Source: Cryptomeria japonica
Lineage: Eukaryota > Streptophyta > Pinopsida > Cupressales > Cupressaceae
Direction: 5' to 3'
Length of the DNA stretch: 64,000 nucleotides
Assembly: GCF_030272615.1 (NCBI RefSeq)
Contig: NC_081413.1
Coordinates: 332,606,302 to 332,670,301, forward strand
The notes under the pieces were generated by a model. It saw nothing but the letters and a program-made list of their open reading frames with translations, did not search any database and was not told the origin of the DNA. Shown piece by piece: positions 48,345 through 60,180 of this stretch (position 1 is the stretch's first letter; every line of letters starts with the position of its first letter). Both the position numbers and the translations under genes were made by a program.

Positions 48345-49763
48345 TGTAATGTCCCCTTTTCTAAATACCCTAGTTTAAATAGGAAATGTAAGATGGTTAG
48401 AGATATAAATTTACCAATTAGATCCTGATTGAGACCCTTCAATTATGTTAGATATAAGATCAACCTTTCCTACTAGGGTTCGGAACATTATCTTAGTCAT
48501 CATTATAGTTTACATAATGTGCATGTAGATTCCCTCAAAGCTTAATCCATAACTCCTACACATTATGAAGCACCATGGGAGATCATACAAGTGCCTCAAT
48601 CCTATCCATCAAGCCCATGAACATGGAATGGCACTGGCCATTTGGCCTCCCAGCCCCACTCGGGGTTAGTACTACTCGGATGGATTCTTATGCTACTTGC
48701 ACTAGTTGTATGTACATTCTCCCCTCCATAATGGAACGGCAGATGAATCTTCATTATTATTAATTATGCATATCTATATATATTAGAAGCCATGTTTATC
48801 TGCATACATTCCTACTAGGAAGACCAAATAGCAAATCAGCAATATCAGAGTCTATGCTTTATGCATCATACCCAATACTGGTCAATATATAAATCTGCAA
48901 CTATTCTTCTTAAGTCTGAAGCTACTTGCTTCTTTCTGATCCACTGATCCTTATAACTTGTTCCTACTTTATTCAAATGAAAGGCCAATAATAAATCAGC
49001 CAAGTCATTATGCATTATACTCCATACCACAATATTAGATAAGCATATATGCCGCTGGTTAATGTATAATTCTGAGTCTGCACTCTCAGTAGTTCGAATG
49101 CTCAGTGACTTTATCTCTTCGATGATCCCCATGGATCCTTTTTCCAAGTGATTTGTCCTTCCTCTTATATCTTCAAGTGAGGGGAAGACACACCTTTTCA
49201 TTAAGTCTATTGCCTTTGCAAGGGATGCAACCCTTCATAATTAATTGCTGCCCTGCTGTTTTATTTAATTCAAATTCTCTTTTTGCTTATTTCCTGGAAT
49301 TGCTGCCTAGGAACACCCCTTAAATAATCTGAATTACACTAAACCCTCCTCCCTTTTTAAATAAACCTTACTTGGCTTAATCAAAGCAGATGATTTCTAT
49401 GCCAATGTTTTCTACGTAACCACTGACATCTCATTCTGGTCGGCTCTTTAAATAACTGCTGCTATTATCTTATTTTGGTCGCATCTCCTTTAAATAATAC
49501 GCTGCCATTTGAATGCTGCTGATGATTTCCTTAGTTCAGTCAGCCTTTGATTGTTGTTCAATTAATCTTAATCTTAGTCGGCCTTCCCAATACTAATAGC
49601 TATATATATGTGTTATAGGTAGTTTGAAGGTTGGACGATGCAATTTCTTGAAGTTTTCAGTCCATTCTTAATTGACCTACCCTAGGGTATTGCTATTTAG
49701 GGGAAGATTTATGTGATTAGTTTTCTGTAACAAGAGATTTGGAGGTTGTAACCGCTCATTTCA
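48345..49763 (+). mobile_element. LTR-like segment, TGTAATGTCCCC ... TCATTTCA
   Basis: The first 12 bases equal the start of the chromovirus LTR at 51592-58525 (read on its coding strand), and the last eight bases (TCATTTCA) equal that LTR's end. A TATA-like 'CTATATATATGTG' lies near 49602, 160 bp before the end. The flanking five bases (AAGAT and AGTGT) differ, so there is no duplication, and no PBS follows. Inside, a block near 48835-48900 resembles one near 48985-49080. A diverged solo LTR is likely but not proved. Confidence 0.5.
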
Positions 49764-51031
49764 AGTGTTGTTCAAATTCAGACTTAGTCTAGCATCTTTG
49801 GCATTCATTATTGCAAGTATATTTGGCATCATTTTGGAGGTTAGAAAAATAAGTATTTACGTATTTGTAATTTTGATTTCTGGATTAACAGACTGTATTG
49901 TTCATTTTAATTGTTTCTAGATCTATAGAAAGATTGCCAATTGTTTGACAAAATATCATGAGTAATCTATATGATGGTGTGGATTTATGATGAATACATG
50001 ATTTAGAATTTTAGCTACAACTGTTTTAAGTGATTCCAATTACAATTTCTTCATAAAAGGCTGTATGTAAAGTGTTTGATGAATGTCTACAAGCTAAAAT
50101 CACAATTATTGCGACAAGCTAAAATCAGAATTATTGCAAGTTTGGGAGAAAATTTTGTGGAGGGACTTTACATGTTCACGATAGTTCAAGCTTCTCAAGC
50201 TTCCGTTTCCTTGACTAAGCAACTCAACGTCTCTAAACATACTTGCTCCTTTAGAAATTCGCTATAAGGCCATATGCAACATTGCCAAAGTCTCCACAGA
50301 GAGTTCCCTTGACTGAATAATCGATGACTTGGCCTTTTCTAGTGGTCTTGCATTTGAAATGTTACATCTACAAACTCCATATTCCCTTACCTTTCATTAG
50401 AAGATTGGGAATCTGTTTTACCACCTAAAGATTCGAAACTTAACCTTTGATCAACAGCCTGAATTAATTTCTCTTTTAGATCAATGGTTGTGAATAATGG
50501 GTGGACTGTCAAAAGTGCTCACTATTTAATTAGCTGATTCACCACAATCGAATAACATATGCCACATATTCCTCATATATTCATTGAGCATTTTCTTTAA
50601 CTTGTTAAATAGCACCCATAATCAATGTTTATGATGCATTCACTTTCAAGTTCAATGGATGTGGGAGATCAATAGATCACCCAAAGCGTGCACTACATTA
50701 TTTGCTGATCTATTGTAGCTTGCTAGATTGTGACATGTAGCTAAGGGATTGATGATCCACATTAAGTTTGGAATATTATAGAACTTGCAAAGAAATATCC
50801 CAAATTAGAAAAACTAGGCCCACAATATATTTGCTAGTGGCCTCCATGTGGCAAAATATCATTTCTTCCTGCAAATATGGACACTCGCAAAAATTTCACA
50901 TATTCTTCCATGGATCAATAAAAATCAATCTCAATGTGCCAAATGTCCTTAGCTTTTTGCTCTTTCATTTCTTTGATTTGCCACGTAAACTATTTAAATA
51001 CCGAGCAAGATCAACAACTGAGATACTTTTA
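49764..51031. other. no gene recognised
   Basis: AT-rich sequence without a convincing frame. A 25-bp tandem doublet ('acaagctaaaatc') lies at about 50088-50137. The rest resembles unique or old repeat DNA. Confidence 0.4.
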
Positions 51032-51591
51032 TGAGCACACTCTTATACTAAGAGGTGGGGGGGCGGGGGTGTGAATCAATATAAGACAAACTTTTACTTA
51101 TTTAAAATTTAACAACCACAATAATAGCAAACATACAAGATCCACACAATTAAGAACACAAGATTTATGTGGAAACCCTTTCAGGGAAAAACCATGAAGG
51201 ACTGCTTGGATATACTGTCCAAGTCCAGCTACAAAAAAATGATCTTACAATATTCGTAGGCACCAACTCATTGGAGACACTAATCCTCACTTACAAAATT
51301 TGCAGGCACCAACCTATTAGAGACATCAATCCCCACAATTGAGCGCCAATTCAACAAGAGACACCAATCTCTTCTTTTAGCTGGCACCAACCTCTTCTAT
51401 AAAATTTCACCTTTTGGATGTTGCTTCTTTAATAGATGAACATATTTTTCTGTACTTTCACACTTCACAAAATCTGCTCTATATTAAATCTTCTCTGCAT
51501 TATATCTGCTTTGCTTTGTATTTGAATGTTGAAACTTTCTCACACCATACCTACAAACATGCTTCACCTTTTCGTATCACTTTGGGCCCCC

Positions 51592-52649
51592 TGAAATGAT
51601 TTGAACTACAGAGAGACTGCACTACTGGGATTTTGTATTATTTCGTTGTTTAACATTAACGGTTTCTCATTTAATTGTTTAGTTATTGCAGTAGCTTGCA
51701 TGCACACTAAATAATTTGCAGGAATACAGTGGCAATAAACTTTATTTAATTCCTTTAATTACATGCAAGTGATCAGAAACAATAGATATATTAATTTGTA
51801 TGATCACAGTTTTACAACAGATTTATTTATATAAACAATATTCTCACATACCCGGCCATTACATTCAGATTGTGATCTCTAGTTGGACTTCTTTGTTCTA
51901 TCAAAGGATGGCATTCCACAATCAGCATCACCCAGATTATTCAAACCTTGACTGCTGAAGAATTCGAACTGATATAAATTTCTTTGAGGAGTACGATTTC
52001 TGACTTCTATACAGCTGCGATTTCTCCTAGTCGGCTGGGTCTCCAATTTGTGTGTTGCAGCCTTAAATGTCTGAAGACTCCTGCTGTTTGAGTAGACGTA
52101 GAGCAATGTATGGAACCGTGACTGCTACAGATGACTGATCTCACAAAATCGAACCATAAAACAAAACATATATACTGCGATATGTGAGTGAAAACCAACA
52201 GATCCGCCTTGGGGTTGTGCCCAAGGAAGGAAGGCATGCAGGGGTTTCGTCTTGAGCCTGAAAGCTATGGCTTGCAGAGAATAAAATATAAAATCATAGG
52301 CAACAAAATGAATTCCAGGTTGCATCGATCCTTAATTATAATCTTCAAACACTCCCAAAAAGCCATCGAACTTCTTCCAGAAGTCTCCTTCAGCATCGAC
52401 TAGGCAAAGGGCTTCTATAACATTAATTATTAAATACCCCCCTTAAAAGACTTTGCCTAGGCATTAAACGTTATGTCTTAAATGGCCCTTTTTTAATGAC
52501 TTAATGGACTTTTATAATATTGATCCATTATAATAGTTTTTGGCCAATATTTGTTTATCCCCTTTATTTAATTAATAACTCTAGCCTCGAGGATAGGAAG
52601 GGCTAGAATTTGACTGCCATTTGCTTGTCAGAGTGTTGGGGACATTACA
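51592..52649 (-). repeat. chromovirus 3' LTR
   Basis: On the plus strand it begins TGAAATGATTTGAAC and ends GGGGACATTACA. It is nearly identical to 57467-58525, with perhaps 4-5 percent differences by eye. It contains a short open frame of about 75 codons found in both LTRs (51879-52106, 57754-57981), which I regard as chance or relic. Confidence 0.92.
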
Positions 52650-54430
52650 GTCCTCCGTCCTCGGAATTGTTGGTCCTCTAGCAATTGCAAGCTAGGACGC
52701 TGTAATATCTCTTCTCCTTCCCAAGTAGCGTCTTCAAGAGGCAAATTCTTCCATTTGATCAAATACTCCCGTACCGATTTGTTCCTTAGTTTCCTCTCTC
52801 TCCAATTTGCGATGCCTTCAGGAACCAAAACCAACTTTCCGTCTTCATCTAGAGGTGGCAACTCAGGAGAAGCAACTGTATGCTGACCCAAAGCCTTTTT
52901 AAGGCAGGAGACATGAAACACAGTGTATTTTGCTACCCTTTGGTAGCTCCAATTCGTATGCAACCTCTCCTACTCTCTTCAAAATCTTGTAGGGCCCATA
53001 AAAATGTGGCTTCAACTTTTTTGCCCCAATCATCTTCATTGTGGTTTGTCTGTAAGGCTGGAAATGTAGGAAAACTAAGTCCCCCACTTCAAAAGTTCAC
53101 TCAACTCGATGCCTGTCAGCATACAACTTCTGTTGGTTCTGTGTATGATGTATATTATCTTTTAGTTCCTTGAGAATGTCCTGATAGCTCTGCACAGTCT
53201 CCTTAGCCTGTGGGACCTTACTGTCATCAAACGCTAAATCCATAAATGATAAAGCCTCATACCATACAAAGCTCTGAAAGGTGACATGCCAATGGACATG
53301 TGATAGGTGGTATTGTAGCAATACTCACCAAGATAGAGCCACCTCACCCAAGCATGCTGCTACCCCGAAACATAGTTCCACAAATAGCCTTCAATCCATT
53401 TATTCACTATTTCTATTTGCCCATCCATTTGAGGATGGTAGCTGGTGTTGGGTGTTAGTTCAGTTCCTACCAATCTGAATAATTCCTGCCAAAACATACT
53501 CATAAACCTGTTGTCTCTATCACTCACAATCGTTTTGGGCAATCTAAAGACCTCCTTGAAAAATAATTCCACAATCTGCAATGCTGAGGAGCCGGTAGGA
53601 ATAGCAAATAAGTGTGCATATTTAGTAAGCCGATCAACTACCACAAAAATACAATCTTTCCCATGCACACAAGGTAGGCCTGTGATAAAATCCATTGATA
53701 TCCCTTCCCATTTCTGCTCAGGTATTGGCAAGGGCTGTAGAAGGCCTGCAGGAAATGTGTGTTCTGACTTGTCATGTTGACAAGTCAAACACTCTCTAAC
53801 ATGTTGGAGCACATCATCCTTCAATCCTTTCCAGATAAACCTCTCACGAATCTGGCGATAAGTTTTGAAGAAACTTGGATGTCCTGCCACAGGTGTATCA
53901 TGTAATGGCTTTAATATTTTAATCTTCAACTTTGAACCAGGTACCAGATAGATTCCGTTTTTATAATAAATAATGTCATCCATCACTGCATATCTGTCAT
54001 CCTGCACCTTACCATCAATGAGATCACAAGCAAAAGAATTCTTTGAATATTCAGTTATTAACTATGTCTTCCAATCTGCTGCGATCTCTGTGAGGCAACA
54101 AAGAGTGGGTTTCCTAGAGAGAGCATCTGCCACAACATTTTTCTTTCTCTTTACATATTCCACATCAAAATCGTAAGCTTGAATCTTGCTTACCCATTTT
54201 TGTTGTTGCTCATTTAAATCCTTTTGCTCCAGGAAATACTTGAGATTGTTATGGTCTGTCTGCACTACGAAGCGAGTCCCTACCAAGTACTACCTGAACT
54301 TAGCTAGCGCATGCATGATTGCTAGCATCTCCTTATCGTATGTGGAATATAGTCTCTCATTGTCCGTCAACTTTCTTCTCTCATATGCGATCGGATGCCG
54401 GTTCTGCATTAACACTGCACCAATTCCTTA
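52628..54430 (-). pseudogene. chromovirus RNase H, integrase and chromodomain
   Basis: RNase H continues at 54286-54062 ('FVVQTDHNNLKYFLEQKDLN', 'KNVVADALSRKP'). Integrase (54007-53360) has the zinc finger ('HDTPVAGHPSFFKTY', 'CLTCQHDK') and a core with D, D, E in 'SMDFITGLP', 'IVSDRDNRF' and 'GQIEIVNKW'. After shifts the C-terminal part appears at 53087-52899 ('MGDLVFLHFQPYRQ', 'YGPYKILKRVGEVAYEL'). A chromodomain follows ('REYLIKWKNLPLEDATWEGE'), which steers such elements to particular chromatin. The frame ends at 52628, about 20 bp inside the 3' LTR, so it overlaps the polypurine tract. Confidence 0.9.
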
Positions 54431-55915
54431 TCCCGATGCATCCCACTCCAATACAAATGGTTGCGTGAAATTCGGTAATGCCAGCACTGGACACGAACTC
54501 ATAGTATCCTTAAGCTTATCAAAAGCTAACTGTGCACCTTCTGACCATGAGAATGCACCCTTCTTAGTTAAGACTGTCAGTGGAGAAACTAACTGTGAGA
54601 ACCCACGCACAAACCTCCTGTAATATGAACACAACCCCAAGAAGCCCCTCAACTCAGATATGTTTTTAGGTGGTGGCCAGTCTAAGATTGCCTGAATCGT
54701 TTTTTGACGCACTTTCACACCATCACCGCCAATGATATGTCCCAGATACAAGATCCCTGTCATCCCAAATTCACATTTAGAGGCTTTTGCATAAAGTGAC
54801 TGAACCTCCACAATGCCCAACACCACATCCAAATGATGCAAGCGATCACTCCAAGTTTTGCTATAAATCAAGATATCGTCAAAGAAGACCAAAACAAGTC
54901 TCCTCAACTGCTCTCGAAACACATGATTCATACAAGATTGAAATGTTGCCAGTGCATTTGTGAGTCCAAAGGGCATGACCAGAAACTCAAAATGCTCGTA
55001 ATGACAACGAAAGGCAATTTTATGAATATCCTCTTCTTTGACTTGTATCTGATGATAACTAGAGCGAAGAGCTATTTTGGAGAAGTACATGGCCCCGTGT
55101 AGTTCATCGATCAACTCATTGATCCTGGGTATGGGATATCTATTTTTAATAGTCTTCTTATTTAATGCCCTGTAATCTATGCACATACGCATCATCCCAT
55201 CTTTCTTCTTAACCAACACTACCGATGAGGCACATGGGCTCGAATTGGGCCTTATATATCCCATACTGAGAAGTTCTTTTATTGTCTTCTCTATCTTCTC
55301 CTTAAAGTGACGTGAGTGCCGATAAGGTGTGGTGATCAAGGGCTTTGAGCCCTCGTCCAACTCAATCACATGTTCAAATCCTCTGTCAGGGGGTCGTCCA
55401 GGAGGTATTTCTCCAAAAACTGCACTATGCTTATCTAACACTAACTGTATGTCCACACGATACTCTAATTCCCCACTGGAAGCTGGTTTAGTGGAAACAA
55501 AACATTGTGCTGTCCAATCTACATCACCATGCCTAAAACGGGCCTCCATCCTTCTAGTTGACACCACCCGTGGTCCACCATCTGCCATGGCCTTAAGTAT
55601 TGTCTTTTTCCCATTTACCATGAATACCAACTGCATCTGTTTGAAGCCTTGAACATAGCGTTCAAGTGACTCCAACCACTCCAATCCCAACACAACATCT
55701 ATATTACTGAGATTAAGCACATAGAAATTCCTTGTCAAAGTGTAGTCACCAATCTGTATATTGAGCTGGGGAATGACCTTAGTGCAAGCTAGTGGAAAAC
55801 CATCAGCCACTATGATGCTGAATCCAGGAAACTCCTCAGTCTGAAGTCCACGCCTCATTACCAATCCTTCGTCAATGAAGTTATGCGTGGCTCCACTATC
55901 AACCAAACATACCAT
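54428..55915 (-). pseudogene. chromovirus protease and reverse transcriptase
   Basis: A long open frame of 495 codons. The protease has 'CLVDSGATHNFI' and 'IDVVLGLEWLESL'. RT has 'LLSMGYIRPNSSPCASSVVL', 'MRMCIDYRALNKKTIKNRYP', 'MPFGLTNALATFQSCMN' and motif C 'VLVFFDDILIYS'. Motif A reads 'SKIALRSSYHQI', where 'KxDLRxGYHQI' is normal. The first catalytic Asp is therefore Ala (GCT), so the enzyme should be dead although the frame is open. RNase H begins at the end ('FVLEWDASG') and continues in the next frame. Confidence 0.92.
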
Positions 55916-55916
55916 C

Positions 55917-57364
55917 CTCTATCCCTTAAGATCACCCTTCAACTTGAATGGCCGGCTACGAGGAACTCCAGATAATGTAACAATGCGCGGGGTTTCCTTA
56001 ACCACTGAGTCCTCCAACTCTATCTGTGGCTGGTCTCCCTGCGTAGAACCCTCATCAGTGCTGTTATCCTGTTCTTCCTGCTCTTCATTCTCAAAAATCA
56101 CCTCAATAAGATGCACCTTGCCTTTACCAAGGCAACGATGGCCAGTCTCCCATGGTTCTTTGCAATTGAAGCATAACTTCTTCCTGCGAAGTTCATTCCT
56201 AGACTTCTGATCTGATTTTGTCAGGAAGTTCTTTTGTGGTTTAGAACCCTTTTGCTTTGACTGAGACCCACTAAAGAACTTCTTCTGCGGTTGGAAGGGA
56301 GGTGTGGTCTCTAAATCCAATGCTAGACCAATGGCATCATGTAATGTGCTAGGCTTATGAGCCTTAACCAACCCTCACAATCTGTCACTCAGGCCTTCAA
56401 CAAATAGCATTGTAACATGCCTCTCAGACATATTAGGTACCATAACTACAATTTTCTGAAATTCATTGTTATATGCCTCTACATGACTAATCTGCTTAAG
56501 CTATGCCAACTCCCTATAATAAACCTACACATCTTTCTTGTCAAACCTAGCAATCAATTTATTGACGAACTCCTCATAAAAATGAATTAGTGCATGATCC
56601 TAAGAGACTAGCCCATGATGCCACCAGTCATACACTACTCCTTCCAAATGCATTGTGGCAAATTGAATGGCCTTGTCTTCCTCCATCGATTTGAGTGATA
56701 GGAAGGTGTCAAGTTTGTGTACCCATGATCTGGCACTCACCTGTCCACTGCCATCAAAAGTGGGTAAAGGAACTTTGTTTAATGCATCCTTATATTCTGC
56801 CGGCTGAGTACTCTAGGCCTTTGGTCTTGCCTATTCATTTGATATCTCGCCTTTTCCTTCCATTGATCCATAAACTGATTTAGGTTCATTAACCCCCTAA
56901 CTTGTTCCATAAGTGTCATGTAATCAGCATATGCAGCCATTACATCAACTATAATATGAGTTTCTTTCCTCTGCTTCCTCCGGAATTGTCTCCTCTTCAG
57001 TTTGTCTAGGCAAGAAGGTAGGACGAAGGGGTCTATCAGATCGTGTAGTCGCTGTTCTAATAGCATTAGACCCTGCTCTATCAAGGTTCTCATGTCCAAT
57101 ATTGGCCTGACTGGGTACACTACGTGATCTTCTTGACCTTGAGTGATCCATCCTCAACTGACCCATAGCCGTGATCATTCGATCCTGGAATTGTTGCATC
57201 ATCTGCTGCTGCTGCTGAGCAAAGGCTGTCAGAAATTCATTCATTTGATTGTTTAAATCCCTAGGGGGTGATCCATCTCCTCTTTCACCCATTTCACCTT
57301 CAGTTGGCCTAATTTCAGATTCTTCCTGGTGCCCAGATTTACTCCTAGTGTTGTATCTATGCAT
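55917..57364 (-). pseudogene. chromovirus gag
   Basis: It starts at 57364 ('MHRYNTRSKSG'), with a Gln-rich stretch ('FAQQQQQMMQQFQDRM'). After a frameshift near 56940 comes the capsid-like part ('FDGSGQVSARSWVHKLD', 'ATMHLEGVVYDWWHHGL'). Stops lie within 56370-56600. The C-terminal part (56371-55919) carries the zinc knuckle 'CFNCKEPWETGHRC', typical of this gypsy group. Gag would build the particle and bind RNA. Confidence 0.85.
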
Positions 57365-57452
57365 AGAATTTCTTTATACTGACATGCAACCACAACTCAC
57401 ACTCAGAAACTGACATGCACATGATTACCCCACACAGGCTGGCAGGAAAGGT

Positions 57453-57465
57453 GGCTCTGATACCA
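57453..57465 (-). other. chromovirus primer-binding site (tRNA-iMet)
   Basis: The minus strand reads TGGTATCAGAGCC, the classical site complementary to the 3' end of initiator methionine tRNA. It lies one base from the LTR end. Confidence 0.93.
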
Positions 57466-57466
57466 C

Positions 57467-58525
57467 TAAAATGACTTGAACTACATAAAGACTGCACTAC
57501 TGGGATTTTGTATTATTTCGTTGTTTAACATTAAGGGTTTCTCATTTAATTATTTAGTTATTGCAGTAGCTTGCATGCACACTAAATAATTTGTAGGAAT
57601 ACAGTGGCAATAAAATTTATTTAATTCCTTTAATTACATGTAAGTGATCGGAAACAATAGATATATTAATTTGTATGATCACAGTTTTACAACAGATTTA
57701 TTTATATAAACTATATTCTCACATACCCGGCCATTACATTCAGACTGTGATCTCTAGTTGGACATCTTTGTACTATCAAAGGATGGCATTCCGCAATCAG
57801 CATCACCCAGATTATTCAAACCTTGACTGCTGAAGAATTCGAACTGATATAAATTTCTCTGAGGAGTACGATTTCTGACTTCTATACAGCTGCGATTTCT
57901 CCTAGTTGGCTGGGTCTCCAATTTGTGTGTCGCAGCCTTAAATGTTTGAAGACTCCTGTTGTTTGAGTAGACCTGGAGCAATGTATGGAACTGTGACTGC
58001 TACAGATGACTGATCTCACAAAAACGAACCATAAAACAAAACCTTTATATTGTGATATGTGAGTGAAAACCAAGAAATCTGCCTTGGGGTTGCATCCAAG
58101 GAAGGAAGGCTTGCAGGGCTTTCGTCCTGAGCCTGAAAGCTACGGCTTGCAGAGAATAAAATATAAAATCATAGGCAACATAATGAATTCCAAGTTGCAT
58201 CGATCCTTAATTATAATCTTCAAACACTCCCAAAAAGCCATCGAACTTCTTCTAGAAGTCTCCTTCAGCATCGACTAGGCAAAAGGCTTCTATAACATTA
58301 ATTATTAAATACCCCTCTTAAAAGACTTTGCCTAAGCATTAAACATTATGCCTTAAATGGCCCTCTTTTAACGACTTAATGGACTTTTATAATATTGATC
58401 CATTATAATAGTTTTTTGGCCAATATTTATTTATCCCCTTTATTTAATTAATAACTCTAGCCCCGAGGATAGGAAGGGCTAGAATTTGATTGTCATTTGC
58501 CTGTCAGAGTGTTGGGGACATTACA
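57467..58525 (-). repeat. chromovirus 5' LTR
   Basis: Partner of 51592-52649. Its inner edge reads TAAAATGAC where the other copy has TGAAATGAT, so the LTR-terminal CA (minus strand) has become TA. The PBS follows after one base. Confidence 0.92.
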
Positions 58526-58736
58526 CCCCCAAATTAATTACATAAAACACAGGTCATCTCTATAAAATTAAATCATAGCATTAAAATTCCATGAGTCGAC
58601 CTCGAATTAAAGCCAACAACCTCTGTCATCAATGACAATATTTCTAACAATCTTACTATGACATCAATGACCATATTTTCAAAAAATCCCTTCTTGAACA
58701 ATACGCACTTTGACATCAATGCCAACATTTCTAACA

Positions 58737-58748
58737 ATCTCCCCTTTT
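58737..58748 (-). other. copia polypurine tract
   Basis: On the minus strand AAAAGGGGAGAT stands immediately before TGTTAGAAATG. This is the usual polypurine tract plus 3' LTR junction of plant Ty1/copia elements. Confidence 0.65.
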
Positions 58749-59039
58749 GTCATTGTTTACAACCTTGCAAAGAATTAATTAATCATTCGTGAACATAACA
58801 ATAACATAATACTCCCTCTTTCTACAATGCTCCTCCTTTTTATAACCCTCCCCCATTGAAATCAATGGAAAAGGGATGTTCAATACTCTCACAAAGAATC
58901 TTCTTTTTTTTGTATTCTTCCTCTTGACATCAATGGCATCAATCTCCCTTTACCTGGTACTCTCTCCCTTTTTGAAATCCACACGTTGATCTTTCTCTGA
59001 GTTGTCTTCTAAAAGCATATTGCTAAGAAATCTATAGGG

Positions 59040-59410
59040 CTGAAAGATAATGCAATCATTAGATCCCCTTGAATCTGTGCTTCTCCTTAGCACTCATAAT
59101 TTCTACTTGAGATATTTCAATTTGACATGCTATTCTGCTACCTTTCTTCCAATGTCTATTTTATCCAAAGAATTTGTTTGCAACTTGATACTATTGCTAC
59201 GCATTTTGCCTCTTTTGTGTATTTTACCTCTGCAACATGACATTGCTGCTATCATCAAACGTTGCCTGCCCAATCTACATCTGTATATGCTGCTAAAGTG
59301 AAATTCTCACCTCTGAGATACCACAAACCAAAGCCCAAAATGCCCTTCAGGAATTTGAATATTCTTTTGACTGCTTTCACATGAGTCTTTCTTGCTTGAT
59401 GTCTGGCATG
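59040..59410 (-). pseudogene. copia RNase H remnant
   Basis: The minus strand reads 'THVKAVKRIFKFLKGILGFG', then 'AAYTDVDWAGNV', the start of the Ty1/copia RNase H with its DxDWAG motif. After two stops and shifts come 'EAKCVAIVSSC' and 'QILWIK', matching the usual 'eaEYvA..sc..a.WL' region. RNase H removes the RNA strand during reverse transcription. The copy is inactive. Confidence 0.8.
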
Positions 59411-59469
59411 ATGTTGTCACATATAATAGTTTGCCAAACATTGAATTATACAATGTCTAATTATCAAAT

Positions 59470-59556
59470 GTACATATGGCCCATTTTTCTATGCCATAAC
59501 CAACTTTTGTTGTTTGTCCATATAACATCTTTTTCCCTTAATCTCACTAAGGATAC
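59470..59556 (-). pseudogene. copia GAG-pre-integrase motif, abnormally close to RNase H
   Basis: 'LVRLREKDVIWTNNKSWLWH' followed by 'RKMGHMYI' matches the GAG-pre-integrase motif (W-H-R-x-G-H). In an intact element it lies about 2-3 kb upstream of RNase H, with integrase and RT between. Here the two are about 70 bp apart, so most of pol has been deleted. The frame is cut at 59557 by the next LTR. Confidence 0.7.
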
Positions 59557-60180
59557 TGTTGTGACGTATTCACACATCGCTCCATTGCAAATGGGGACCC
59601 CTACTTTTTTCGCTTTGTGGGGTTTTTCTTTCTAGGTTTTAGGGTTTTGTCTGTTAGCCTTTGCGTGATGAGTGTTGTCAGGGGGATCGCTGGATAGCAG
59701 GCTCTGCTTGAGCTAGGTTGAGTCTTTGGGGCCCCAAAATTAGGGTTTCTTTGAAAGTCTTCCTTAGGGCCTGGTTTTGATCTTGTTGCTAATTGTGTCT
59801 TGCTTGGTGAGTGAATATCATTCTTGAAGGTCCAAGCTAGGTCAAGCTGGTGAGTGGTGAAGTCTGGAATGTCATCCTGATCTTCAAATGCCCTGAAATT
59901 TGGCTAAGTCTAGAATGTCCTGATCCTGAAATTTGGCTAAGTCTGGAATGTCCTGATCCTGAAATTTGGTTGTCTGGAATGTCCTGATCTTGAAATTTGA
60001 CTAAGTCTGGAAAATTGAAGAATCCTCCAAAAACTAGATTTTGCAATGTAACTCCTGGAGGTCCGAAACCACTCTCAAACATCCTGACAGTATATATGGA
60101 ATATAACTTAAAGTATAAGTTCTTATACTTAAATGTTATATTCCATAAAATGATCCTGACGGAGAGTCCAAAATGTCAAA

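Larger units (their letters stand above)
51587..58530 (-). mobile_element. chromodomain Ty3/gypsy element (chromovirus), near full length
   Basis: LTRs of 1058 and 1059 bp (51592-52649 and 57467-58525) flank a minus-strand gag-pol. CCCCC occurs at 51587-51591 and 58526-58530. An initiator-Met tRNA primer site sits one base inside the 5' LTR and a purine-rich tract (GAGGACGGAGGAC) just before the 3' LTR. Gag with a zinc knuckle, protease, RT, RNase H, integrase and a C-terminal chromodomain appear in chromovirus order. It lies inside a copia LTR and is therefore younger than that element. Scattered stops and an altered RT catalytic residue make it defective. Confidence 0.94.
51032..58736 (-). 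mobile_element. Ty1/copia 3' LTR split by the chromovirus
   Basis: The two parts are 51032-51591 and 58531-58736, separated by the chromovirus and its CCCCC duplication. Read on the minus strand the LTR would start TGTTAGAAATG and end GTGTGCTCA, about 760 bp in all. The 51032 end has the G-rich 'AGAGGTGGGGGGG' seen in many plant copia LTRs. A polypurine tract lies directly upstream (58737-58748) and copia pol remnants follow at 59040-59556, which agrees in order and strand. The 5' half is missing from the window. Confidence 0.68.

Noticed and set aside
51879-52106. 75-codon frame present in both chromovirus LTRs (also 57754-57981) as an LTR gene
   Set aside because: Short, no recognisable domain, and conservation is expected because the LTRs are recent copies of one another.
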